The notes beneath the pieces were generated by a model that made no database searches, was not told the origin of the DNA, and saw nothing but the letters and a program-made list of their open reading frames with translations. The translations under genes were made by a program, and so were the position numbers. From the NCBI GenBank assembly GCA_945897805.1, contig CAMDFX010000005.1, forward strand, positions 69,501-133,500: DNA of 64,000 nt, read 5' to 3'. Below are positions 1 to 7,861 of the stretch, in pieces; the first letter of the stretch is position 1, and the number at the start of each line of letters is the position of its first letter. Source of the DNA: Chryseobacterium gleum (lineage in GTDB: Bacteria; Bacteroidota; Bacteroidia; Flavobacteriales_D; Crocinitomicaceae).

Positions 1-368
1 AGTCAAAAAATGCAGTTATCCGGCAAAATGGCGCCCAAAAAACCGAAAATAGAATCAATAAATTCATCAAAAAAAGTCATTTTGACCAAAAAATTGAACG
101 CTTCAACAAGCTTAAAAACAAAGTTTCTGAAACTAAAATTATAAAGAAAAATAGATTTTTAAAATCAGAAAAAAGACAAGCCAAACCAGACAATGATATG
201 TGGGGATTTTTTGGATCTATACTGGTATCTGCTTTGGTCGCAATGGCAATAATTATCGTTGTAGCTCTATTGATAGTTTGGATTCTTTCTATGCTCCCGA
301 TCGCTACTGCAAAAATAATTGGAGGTATTTTACTGGCGATCTTATTGCTATTTTTCATTTTGTATTAG
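1..368 (+). CDS. C-terminal part of a membrane protein, 5' end outside window
   Basis: An open frame runs from the left edge of the window to a TAG at 366-368 with no start codon needed inside, so this is the tail of a longer gene. About 65 mainly polar, lysine-rich residues are followed by two hydrophobic stretches (roughly 198-285 and 300-365), which read as two membrane helices, the second ending at the C-terminus. I do not recognise the family. A different frame at 200-400 is a shadow because only this frame gives coherent membrane segments. The response regulator downstream has its own promoter-like box, so the two need not be co-transcribed. Confidence 0.7.
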   Translation, partial: SKNAVIRQNGAQKTENRINKFIKKSHFDQKIERFNKLKNKVSETKIIKKNRFLKSEKRQAKPDNDMWGFFGSILVSALVAMAIIIVVALLIVWILSMLPIATAKIIGGILLAILLLFFILY

Positions 369-401
369 AAACAAAAAGGTACAAATCAGTTTTTACTTGA
401 T

Positions 402-409
402 TATATTTG
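402..409 (+). promoter_or_regulatory. -7 promoter box for the NtrC-type regulator
   Basis: TATATTTG matches the Bacteroidota -7 consensus TAnnTTTG and lies 16 nt before the start codon at 426. No clear -33 TTG at the right distance. Confidence 0.5.
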
Positions 410-425
410 ACCCAAAATAAATTCC

Positions 426-1595
426 ATGAGCAAGATTTTAATCATCGATGACGAAAGAAGTATTCGCCGCGCATTGCGTGAAATTTTAGAATTTGAAAAC
501 TTTGAAGTGCACGAAGCAGAAAATGGCAAAGAAGGATTGGAAAAGATTCAATCTACTACTTATGACATCATTTTTTGTGACATTAAAATGCCATTGATGG
601 ATGGAATGGAAGTATTGGATGAAATTCAAAAAGCCAAAATTGATGTTCCTGTAATCATGATTTCAGGTCATGGAAATATTGAAACCGCTGTAGATGCAAT
701 CAAAAAAGGCGCTTTTGACTTTATCGAAAAACCATTGGATTTAAATCGCATCTTGGTTACCATTCGAAATGCCAAAGACCGATTATTTTTGGTTGAAGAA
801 ACAAAATCTTTAAAATCGACTGTCAAAAAATTCAAAGGGTCATCAATAATTGGTGAAACTGAAGGAATTGTAAAAATCAAAGACATGATTGAAAAAGTGG
901 CACCTTCAGACGCGCGCGTTTTGATCACTGGTGGAAATGGTACTGGAAAAGAATTGGTTGCGCGTTCTTTACATGACAATTCAAACCGCAGAAAAATGGC
1001 GTTTATAGAAGTTAACTGTGCTGCAATTCCTTCTGAATTAATTGAAAGTGAATTGTTTGGACACGAAAAAGGCGCATTTACATCAGCAATTAAAGACAAA
1101 AAAGGAAAATTTGAATTGGCAAGCGGTGGCACTTTATTTCTGGATGAAATTGGGGACATGAGTGCTTCTGCCCAAGCGAAAGTTTTGCGCGCATTACAAG
1201 AAAACGTAATTCAAAGAGTTGGAGGCGAAAAAGACATCAAAGTTGATTGCAGAGTTGTGGCAGCAACAAACAAAGATTTGCGCAAAGAAATCGAAGAAGG
1301 AAGATTCAGAGAAGATTTATTTCACCGTTTGGCGGTAATTTTGATTCATGTTCCTTCGCTAAATGACCGCAAAGAGGATATTCCATTGTTGGCAGAACAT
1401 TTTCTAACCATGGTTTGCGCTGAACATGGAGTTAGTAGAAAAGCATTTTCTGATTCCGCTTTAAATCAACTGAAAGTGACTGATTGGTCTGGGAATATTC
1501 GTGAACTGCGAAATATTATTGAACGTTTGGTGATACTTTGTGGACAAGAAATCAGTGGTGATGATGTGAAAATGTTTGCCAATCCTAAGGCGTAA
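426..1595 (+). CDS. NtrC-family sigma-54 response regulator lacking the Fis DNA-binding domain
   Basis: A two-component response regulator that should activate sigma-54 RNA polymerase. Residues 1-120 are a receiver domain with acidic pocket D8/D9 and phospho-acceptor D52. Residues about 140-370 are the AAA+ domain: Walker A GGNGTGKE at 169-176, the sigma-54 contact loop written GAFTSA (216-221) instead of GAFTGA, and Walker B FLDEIGD at 238-244. The protein stops at residue 389, just after the AAA+ lid, so the C-terminal Fis-type helix-turn-helix of typical 440-480-residue members is absent. No sensor kinase is adjacent. A decayed copy of the last ~45 codons lies at 6422-6556. How it finds its promoters is unclear from sequence. 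Confidence 0.93.
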   Translation: MSKILIIDDERSIRRALREILEFENFEVHEAENGKEGLEKIQSTTYDIIFCDIKMPLMDGMEVLDEIQKAKIDVPVIMISGHGNIETAVDAIKKGAFDFIEKPLDLNRILVTIRNAKDRLFLVEETKSLKSTVKKFKGSSIIGETEGIVKIKDMIEKVAPSDARVLITGGNGTGKELVARSLHDNSNRRKMAFIEVNCAAIPSELIESELFGHEKGAFTSAIKDKKGKFELASGGTLFLDEIGDMSASAQAKVLRALQENVIQRVGGEKDIKVDCRVVAATNKDLRKEIEEGRFREDLFHRLAVILIHVPSLNDRKEDIPLLAEHFLTMVCAEHGVSRKAFSDSALNQLKVTDWSGNIRELRNIIERLVILCGQEISGDDVKMFANPKA

Positions 1596-1991
1596 TTAGA
1601 TACTTTTCACTAATAGATTAAGCTAAGAATTTGTTGATAACTTTTAACCTAAGAAATACGTTTAGCAAAATATTAGACTTACATTCGTCGCGAATTTTGA
1701 GGGTATTAAAATTAGATTTAGCACAAAAACAAAAGTAATTTGGTTAAAAGCTTGACAGTTATCAGTAAGTAAAAGGAGTTAATGAATTAGAATACTACGT
1801 ACTACAAAGTAGTTTCTCATTATAAACATTATACAAGCACCCAAAACTTTCCTACTGTCTTTCAAGTGCGATTTTTTTTAATTGCTTTAAATGAAAAACT
1901 CAATAAAAATGTAGAGCTGAGAAAACTACAATAAAAAACAAGGCGGTACCGAAAAGCCTAATGAGTAAGAAAAATATTATTTGAAATTAGA
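1596..1991. other. Intergenic region before the exported-protein cassette
   Basis: 396 bp without a convincing gene. The first ~15 bases after the regulator stop match those after the decayed copy at 6557. Further on, about 1603-1650 read on the minus strand show weak similarity to the 3' end of the glycosyltransferase gene at 6557. A short palindrome (ACTACAAAGTAGT) lies around 1802-1814. I see no TAnnTTTG box close to 1992, so the promoter of the cassette is not identified. Confidence 0.5.
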
Positions 1992-3338
1992 ATGAAAAAA
2001 CTATTAACATTATTAACTGTTTCTACTTTATTGGCAAGCAGTGCGGTAAAGGCACAAGATGCTAGCAAAGATTTAAAGTACAGAAGAAGTTCATTAAGCA
2101 TGATTTTGATTGAATCAGACGATTTTCCAAATAAAGCGGCAGTAATGAAATCTTGGGGTAATTATCCTTTTCCTGATAAATACAACCAACACAAAACTGC
2201 GCTTAAATCTTTCAATCCCAATTCAATTAAAATTTCTGACCAAGAAATGATTAAGGCTGGATTTCTTAAGGATACCTTAAAGACTTTGGTTCAAATCACA
2301 AAAGCAAAAGCGGGATTGAAAACATTGAAGTATTTAAATGCCGACAATTCAATGGCCGTTGTAATGCCTACTGAAAAGGAAGAATACCAAATGAAACTTG
2401 ATAAATACATCAAAGACAACAAGTTGGCCAACAAAATGGTGGGAACTTGGTTTAACAAGTCAAATGGGAAGTTTGATATGAGTGTCATCCAAGAGCGTGG
2501 ATTTTACAATGCTTCTGAACTAGAAGCAAGCATTGCTCAAGGACAAACAAGAGGGTTAGCTTCATTGGCTGATGCAGGTGAAGAATTAATCAGAAATACT
2601 TTCGCAACTTTCACTAAAATTGAATTTATCGAAAACGAACCAGCAGCAAGATTAGTAAGAGATGTAGCTAAGACACAAGCAGCTGCGCAATTAGCTGGAA
2701 AACCAGCTATTCTTGTTGAGAAGGCTTACAAAGGAATCGACGAAGTATATGATCGCACTAAAGAAGGATACACTTTGTTTTCAAAAACGTGGTTATATCG
2801 CTTGAATTGGAACGATTCAATTTCTGCTGTATTTTATAATGAGTTGTGGTCAAATCCTGACGCTTTTGACAAATCAGATTTATTTAGTCTTGAATTCGTA
2901 GGTGTGCAATACAACCAAAGTCTTGTTACTTTTTCACTCACAGAAAAACGTACTCAAGAGCAATTGATTGATATGGGATTGGTTAGAAATATTGACAATG
3001 CATTTGCAGAATTGCAGAGAGAAAATGAAGTTTTCAAATCAAAAACACCTGTAATGACGGCAGATCCTTTAACTGCGCAAATAGGTATGAAAGAAGGATT
3101 GAAAGGTGGTGAAAAATTTGACGTTCTTGAAATGACTATGAACCCAAAAACAGGATTGACTGAATACAAAAAAATAGGAAGCGCAACAGCAGACAAAAAA
3201 GTAATCTGGGATAACAGATATACTGTAGGAGAAGGAACAGCACCTGTATTGGATGAAAAAGGAAATCCAATCACAAGCACTAAATTTTCAGGCTCGAGCA
3301 AGATCCAACCGGGAATGCTATTAAAACAAGCAAAATAA
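1992..3338 (+). CDS. Exported protein of unknown function, first gene of the cassette
   Basis: 448 residues beginning with a clear type I signal peptide (MKKLLTLLTVSTLLASSAVKAQ, cleavage probably before QD), so it is exported to the periplasm or outer membrane. The mature part is soluble, mixed alpha/beta in composition, with no membrane helix, lipobox, T9SS C-terminal signal or motif that I recognise. It opens a run of five co-directional genes for exported proteins with gaps of 26, 17, 4 and 19 nt, which strongly suggests one transcript and a shared envelope role. No function is assigned. Confidence 0.85.
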   Translation: MKKLLTLLTVSTLLASSAVKAQDASKDLKYRRSSLSMILIESDDFPNKAAVMKSWGNYPFPDKYNQHKTALKSFNPNSIKISDQEMIKAGFLKDTLKTLVQITKAKAGLKTLKYLNADNSMAVVMPTEKEEYQMKLDKYIKDNKLANKMVGTWFNKSNGKFDMSVIQERGFYNASELEASIAQGQTRGLASLADAGEELIRNTFATFTKIEFIENEPAARLVRDVAKTQAAAQLAGKPAILVEKAYKGIDEVYDRTKEGYTLFSKTWLYRLNWNDSISAVFYNELWSNPDAFDKSDLFSLEFVGVQYNQSLVTFSLTEKRTQEQLIDMGLVRNIDNAFAELQRENEVFKSKTPVMTADPLTAQIGMKEGLKGGEKFDVLEMTMNPKTGLTEYKKIGSATADKKVIWDNRYTVGEGTAPVLDEKGNPITSTKFSGSSKIQPGMLLKQAK

Positions 3339-3364
3339 ATTAAATACTCAAATACAAAGAATAG

Positions 3365-3886
3365 ATGAAAGCTAAAAACAATAATCTTATCTTTTTATTC
3401 ATTGCTTTTTTGACTTTGCCATACTTAGGTATGGCTCAGTCGAAAAAAAAGGCTGATAAAGAGACAATGGAGTGGAGATATGAACTCGAAGCTGTAGGGA
3501 CAGGAACCCAAGGATCATACCAAGTGAAAGTATGGTCTTATTCTAAAAAACCTGAAACAATTCTAGAACAAGCAAAGAAAAATGCAGTGCATGGAATTAT
3601 ATTTAAAGGTTTTGCAAATAAAGACAGAGTACCAGGTCAAAAAGCGCTTGCACCAAGTCCAGGAATTGAATCAGAAAAAGCAGATTTTTTTGATGCATTC
3701 TTTGCACAAGGAGGAGATTATCAGAAATACATTACATTAACAAACAATGGCGCCATTGCTCCTGGAGATAGAATCAACATGGGCAAAGAATATAAAATTG
3801 GTGTTATAGTTTCTGTAAATGTTGCTGCTCTCAGAAAAGATCTTGAGGCTGCAGGTGTTATCAAATCACTTGACAACGGGTTTTAA
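3365..3886 (+). CDS. Exported protein, paralogue A of a tandem pair
   Basis: 173 residues with a signal peptide ending at GMA-QS. It is related to the next gene: the segment EQAKKNAVHGIIFKGF matches EQAKKNAVRDVLFIGI there, FFAQGGDYQKYITL matches FFADGGGYLNFITL, and both end in a strand-helix unit with an IIV/VIV core. The helix carrying EQAKKNAV recalls the way LPP20/CsgG/LpoB-like envelope proteins start their conserved domain, but this is a resemblance only. Second gene of the exported-protein cassette. Confidence 0.83.
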   Translation: MKAKNNNLIFLFIAFLTLPYLGMAQSKKKADKETMEWRYELEAVGTGTQGSYQVKVWSYSKKPETILEQAKKNAVHGIIFKGFANKDRVPGQKALAPSPGIESEKADFFDAFFAQGGDYQKYITLTNNGAIAPGDRINMGKEYKIGVIVSVNVAALRKDLEAAGVIKSLDNGF

Positions 3887-3903
3887 TTTTATCCGATAGC
3901 CAT

Positions 3904-4392
3904 ATGAGAAATAATTTATTTATGATATTGCTTGGTTCATCACTGATGCTAAGCGCTTGCGGTTCGAATAAAAGTGTCGCTGGAAACTACAACTTCAAAA
4001 CGGAGTGTGCAGGCGTAGAACTCGACGGTTCTCAAACCTTAAAAGCATGGGGAAATGGACGGAATCGACTAGATGCAATTGAGCAGGCAAAGAAAAATGC
4101 TGTGCGCGATGTACTTTTTATTGGGATTAATGAAGGAAGGCAGGAATGCGATAAAAAACCTGTGGTTCCAGAAGTGAATGCGCAACAAAAGTATGAAGTA
4201 TATTTCAATAAATTTTTCGCAGATGGTGGCGGATATCTAAACTTTATCACACTGGAAGACGAAAGAATTGGGCAAAAAATATCCAGAGACAGAAAAAAGG
4301 CAGCTGCCAGTGTTACTCATGGTATTATTGTTCGCGTTCTTAGAGCAGAATTAAAACAAAAAATGATTAGCGACGGAATTTTAAAAAATTAA
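3904..4392 (+). CDS. Lipoprotein, paralogue B of a tandem pair
   Basis: 162 residues. The N-terminus has a type II signal with lipobox LSAC (residues 16-19), followed by GSN, so it should be lipid-anchored, unlike its paralogue upstream, which has a type I signal. The body keeps the same conserved blocks (EQAKKNAV, FFADGGGY, ITL, GIIVRV). The pair looks like a duplication with one copy tethered and one soluble. The next gene starts 4 nt after its stop, suggesting translational coupling. Confidence 0.83.
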   Translation: MRNNLFMILLGSSLMLSACGSNKSVAGNYNFKTECAGVELDGSQTLKAWGNGRNRLDAIEQAKKNAVRDVLFIGINEGRQECDKKPVVPEVNAQQKYEVYFNKFFADGGGYLNFITLEDERIGQKISRDRKKAAASVTHGIIVRVLRAELKQKMISDGILKN

Positions 4393-4396
4393 GATA

Positions 4397-5338
4397 ATGA
4401 AAAATATATTTGTAGGCCTTTTAATGATGTTCAGTACATCGATGGCTTTTTCTCAAGCAAAAAAACCAACCATCATGGTTGTTCCAAGTGACGTATGGTG
4501 CAATACCAACGGATACATGATGGAGTTTGACAACCAAGGAAAAAAAGTGAAAGTAGCAGATTATAAAAAAGCACTACAGGAAAATTCTGATTTGCTACTT
4601 GTAATTGCTAAAATCAATGAAATGATGGCATCTCGCGGTTTTCCATTAAAAAATCTAGAATCTTGTCTAAAAACACTTGAAGCAGAATCAGCAGAAGATG
4701 CAATGATGACAAGTAAAGGCGGTGGAGAAGTAAGCGAAAGCCCAGTTGATAAGTTAAAAAAGACGGCAAAAGCAGATATTGTCATGCAGCTTACTTGGAC
4801 TGTTAATACAACTGGACCAAAAAAATCAATCACTTTCAACCTTCAAGGCTTGGATGCTTATACTGACAAACAAGTTGCCGGTGCATCTGGAACTGGTGCT
4901 CCTTCATTTACAGCGGAACTCCCTGTGCTCCTTGAAGAAGCGGTTTTAGCACACATTGATAATTTCAATGGACAACTACAAGCGCATTTCGAAGATTTGT
5001 TCGCAAACGGACGTGAAATAATCTTGAGAATCAAAAAATGGGACACATTTGATGGTGACCTTGAAAGTGATTTCGGTGGAAAAGAATTAGGTGAAATAAT
5101 TGAAGAGTGGGTTTCTGCTAATACAGTGAAAAATCGTTTCAGTACTACCGATGCAACTGAAAACATGATGCTTTTCGAACAAGTGAGAATTCCCTTGTAC
5201 GACGAAAAAAACAAAGCTATTGATGCACGAAACTGGGCTAAAGGATTACAGAAATACTTGAAGGACACTCATGCTATCGAGTCTAAATTGATGATGAAAG
5301 GTTTGGGTCAAGCTTCTTTGGTGATTGGAGAAAAATAA
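4397..5338 (+). CDS. Exported protein, DUF6175-like
   Basis: 313 residues with a signal peptide (cleavage near AFSQA). The mature protein opens with PTIMVVPSDVWCNTNGYM, and later contains ADIVMQLTWTVNTTGP and ITFNLQGLDAYT. From memory this is the Bacteroidota family labelled DUF6175, found in strings of exported proteins like this one; a profile search would settle it. The MVVPSD start followed by alternating strands and helices resembles the nucleotide-free CsgG/TolB-N-like envelope folds. No enzymatic residues are evident. Fourth gene of the cassette. Confidence 0.85.
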   Translation: MKNIFVGLLMMFSTSMAFSQAKKPTIMVVPSDVWCNTNGYMMEFDNQGKKVKVADYKKALQENSDLLLVIAKINEMMASRGFPLKNLESCLKTLEAESAEDAMMTSKGGGEVSESPVDKLKKTAKADIVMQLTWTVNTTGPKKSITFNLQGLDAYTDKQVAGASGTGAPSFTAELPVLLEEAVLAHIDNFNGQLQAHFEDLFANGREIILRIKKWDTFDGDLESDFGGKELGEIIEEWVSANTVKNRFSTTDATENMMLFEQVRIPLYDEKNKAIDARNWAKGLQKYLKDTHAIESKLMMKGLGQASLVIGEK

Positions 5339-5357
5339 TTCATTAACAATAAGAAAA

Positions 5358-6299
5358 ATGAAAAAGATTTTATTTTTAGCCCTTATATTGGGTGGCTTTA
5401 ATGCAAAAGCGCAAACAAAAACAGAAGATGCTTCACGCATTGTGCTTACTGCTGTCGTTCCTGAACAAGTGGAAGGACTTACGCCTGCAGCACAAACTAA
5501 CTTGAAGAACAAACTTAGTCAGATTATTACCAAAAACGGAATGGGAGGAACAGCGGTTAATCCGCGCTTTATAATTACGGCAAATGTAGTTGTTTTGACT
5601 AAAGATATTACCGCTACAGCGCCGCCAATGCAGTCCTATACACTTGGAGTGACCTTGTATATCGGGGATGGAATTGAAGGCACTTTATTTTCAAGCACTT
5701 CTGTGAACTTGAAAGGAGTCGGGGAAACTGAAACGAAAGCTTACATGGCTGCGTTGAAAAATCTCAAAACGGATGATCCGAAATATCAAGCGTTCATTGA
5801 AACAGGAAAATCTAAAATCATAGATTATTACAAATCTAAATGTGATTTCATTCTGAAGGATGCAGAATCTCTTTCTACCAGAGGTGAATTTGAAGCTGCA
5901 ATTGCGAAATTGGTTAGTATACCAGACGTATGTAAAGAATGCTATGACAAAGCTATGGCCGCTGTAGTTCCAATCTATCAGAAGCAAATTGACAAACAAT
6001 GTAAAGTTTTATTGGGTGAGGCACAGGCAGCATGGAATGCAGCACAAGACATGACTGCTGCTGAAAGTGCAGGAAGTATTCTTGCCAAAATAGATCCAGG
6101 AGCGTCTTGTTTTAGTGATGTAAAAGCACTGTCAAAAAAGATTGAAACGAAGGTTAAAGAAATTGGAGACCGTGAGTGGAAATACATTTTGAAAGAGCAA
6201 GCACAAGAAAGTGAAAGAATTGAAGCAACACGAGCTGTTGGAGTTGCCTACGGAAACAATCAGCCTTCAACTGTATATCATTACAGTAGTTGGTGGTAA
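5358..6299 (+). CDS. Exported protein with LpoB/CsgG-like N-terminal half and helical C-terminal half
   Basis: 313 residues from the ATG at 5358, chosen because it gives a normal signal peptide (MKKILFLALILGGFNAKAQ). An in-frame ATG at 5325 would overlap the previous gene and put 11 polar residues in front. Residues ~25-150 resemble an LpoB/CsgG-type domain (RIVLTAVVPEQVEGLTP and later TLGVTLYIGDG). Residues ~155-300 are helical and TPR-like with a CxxC (VCKEC). The tail ends YHYSSWW, possibly an aromatic C-terminal anchor or interaction motif. It is the last gene of the cassette and is followed by an intrinsic terminator. Function unknown. Confidence 0.82.
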   Translation: MKKILFLALILGGFNAKAQTKTEDASRIVLTAVVPEQVEGLTPAAQTNLKNKLSQIITKNGMGGTAVNPRFIITANVVVLTKDITATAPPMQSYTLGVTLYIGDGIEGTLFSSTSVNLKGVGETETKAYMAALKNLKTDDPKYQAFIETGKSKIIDYYKSKCDFILKDAESLSTRGEFEAAIAKLVSIPDVCKECYDKAMAAVVPIYQKQIDKQCKVLLGEAQAAWNAAQDMTAAESAGSILAKIDPGASCFSDVKALSKKIETKVKEIGDREWKYILKEQAQESERIEATRAVGVAYGNNQPSTVYHYSSWW

Positions 6300-6346
6300 A
6301 TTGAATTTACAGTAACAATCAAAAAATAATTTTCAAATTAGCATTT

Positions 6347-6385
6347 AATAACCGTCTGATTCAGTTCAGGCGGTTATTTTTTTTT
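6347..6385 (+). terminator. Intrinsic terminator of the exported-protein cassette
   Basis: Arms 6347-6359 and 6366-6378 (AATAACCGTCTGA / TCAGGCGGTTATT) pair over 13 bp with one G-U pair, followed by a run of T to 6385. Confidence 0.88.
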
Positions 6386-6421
6386 GAGAAATTACTAAAC
6401 AAAATGACAACTGTGTTTCTT

Positions 6422-6556
6422 TGTATTCGCTTGAAAGTGAAAAATTAGACTCCTAATATTCATGAATTACGCAATATTATCTAACGTTTGGTGATACTAT
6501 GTGGACAAGAATTTAGTGACGATGATCTGAAAAGGTTTGCAAATCCGAAGGCGTAA
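6422..6556 (+). pseudogene. Decayed copy of the 3' end of the NtrC-type regulator
   Basis: Aligns without gaps at a constant offset of 4961 nt to 1471-1610, about 80% identical by hand count over 1491-1610. Translated, it reads NIHELRNII, stop, RLVILCGQEFSDDDLKRF and ends in the same ANPKA-stop as the intact gene. Two in-frame stops (in the TCTAACG and AATTAGAC contexts) show it is not functional. The identity continues through the regulator stop into the stop codon of the convergent glycosyltransferase gene at 6557. It is not a complete gene: no receiver domain or AAA+ core is nearby. Confidence 0.9.
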
Positions 6557-7849
6557 TTAGGTATCTTTCAATAAATCGGCCAATTCTTTAGCTGTTGCCT
6601 TTCTTTCAAATTCGCTTGGACTTCTTAAATCAGTTTTCATGGTCAAATTTCCATTCAAAGCATCTTGAATAAAATTGAAAATTTCTAGCTGATTTTCAGG
6701 TAAAAACACTTTTCCTTGCGTGTAGTTTTCTACCAAAAATCCAGCATCACTTTCGGGATTAAAAACGCCTAAAATTGGTTTGTTGCACGCTACATATTCC
6801 AATAATTTACCTGAAACAAAAATGGAAGAACCTTCATAAACAGGCAAACAAAGCAAAAGTAAATCTGCGCTTTTCATTAATGATAAAGCTTCATTGTGGG
6901 CAATAATTCCGTGGTAATTAATCAAAATACTTTCACTTTCCAAAGCCTTGAAGTCGGCCAAAACATCCGCTTCAATGTTGCCAGCAAGATTTATTTGAAA
7001 TTTTCTATTTTCAGCCGTTTCTTTGATTTGATTGAATGCTGCAACAATTGATTTGTAAGGATAATTTGCACTTAAAGTACCAATATAAGCGATTGTGAAA
7101 ATATCATTCGCAATCACTTTAGCTTTTCTAATTTTTGTTTCATCAAATCCATTGAAAATAAATTTGACTTTGTCTTTTTGATTCTCAATTTTCGATTGCA
7201 ACAATTTTTGCATCGACGGACCAACTGTTAAAACCATGTCAGATTCTTGCAAAACATCCAATTCCATTTTTTGGTCTTTCGCCTCGTTGGATTTCGTGCG
7301 TTTGAACAACTCGTTGTAATAGACTTCCGTCCAAGGATCCCGAAAATCTGCAATCCAGCAAATATTTGGCATCATTTTTTTTAATTTTAGTCCAACTAAA
7401 TGCGTTGATTGAGGCGGACCAGTAGTAATTACAAAGTCGAACTTTTCAGTTTGCAGCAATTGTTTTGTTTTTCTGAAAGCGTAAGGATTCCAGCCAACTC
7501 GGGCGTCTGGAATAAAATAATTGGCACGAATAAAACGCGCCATTTTATCAATCATACCGGGTTTTTTGCCTCCAACATTTCCCTGGGGAATACTTTTTTT
7601 AGCATTTCCACTTTTCAGGAAAGAATACAAGCGAATTGGCTCTAAAGTACTCGTTTTGAATGTGCGAATGTGTTCGATATCTTGGACTAAACTTTCATCC
7701 ACACTGCTGTAAGAAGCTTGATTTTCTTTGACAGTAATTACAGTTGGTTCAATTCCAAATTCACCTAAATATTTCGCAAAATACATCCATCTTTGAACTC
7801 CCGAACCACCACTTGGCGGCCAATAATAAGAAATGATCAGTACTTTCAT
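6557..7849 (-). CDS. Glycosyltransferase, GT4-like
   Basis: 430 residues, GT-B type. The N-terminal half starts MKVLIISYYWPPSGGSGVQR, the glycine-rich entry loop typical of family 4 glycosyltransferases. The second half has the sugar-nucleotide domain with FNGFD, YIGTLSANYPY, NYHGII and a late acidic region around EGSSIFVSGKLLEY where the EX7E motif normally lies. It probably transfers a sugar in cell-surface polysaccharide or glycolipid synthesis at the cytoplasmic face of the inner membrane; donor and acceptor cannot be told. It lies 12 nt downstream of alaS on the same strand, so it is likely co-transcribed, and its stop codon abuts the decayed regulator fragment. Confidence 0.88.
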   Translation of the reverse strand: MKVLIISYYWPPSGGSGVQRWMYFAKYLGEFGIEPTVITVKENQASYSSVDESLVQDIEHIRTFKTSTLEPIRLYSFLKSGNAKKSIPQGNVGGKKPGMIDKMARFIRANYFIPDARVGWNPYAFRKTKQLLQTEKFDFVITTGPPQSTHLVGLKLKKMMPNICWIADFRDPWTEVYYNELFKRTKSNEAKDQKMELDVLQESDMVLTVGPSMQKLLQSKIENQKDKVKFIFNGFDETKIRKAKVIANDIFTIAYIGTLSANYPYKSIVAAFNQIKETAENRKFQINLAGNIEADVLADFKALESESILINYHGIIAHNEALSLMKSADLLLLCLPVYEGSSIFVSGKLLEYVACNKPILGVFNPESDAGFLVENYTQGKVFLPENQLEIFNFIQDALNGNLTMKTDLRSPSEFERKATAKELADLLKDT

Positions 7850-7861
7850 GAAAAATCAGAA

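Noticed and set aside
200-400. Plus-strand open frame of 66 codons
   Set aside because: Overlaps the frame ending at 368, which encodes two clear membrane helices continuing from the window edge; this one has no coherent composition.
668-1159. Long minus-strand frame inside the NtrC gene
   Set aside because: A shadow of the well-conserved AAA+ sequence on the plus strand; similar antisense frames in purB, alaS, and the T9SS gene were rejected for the same reason.
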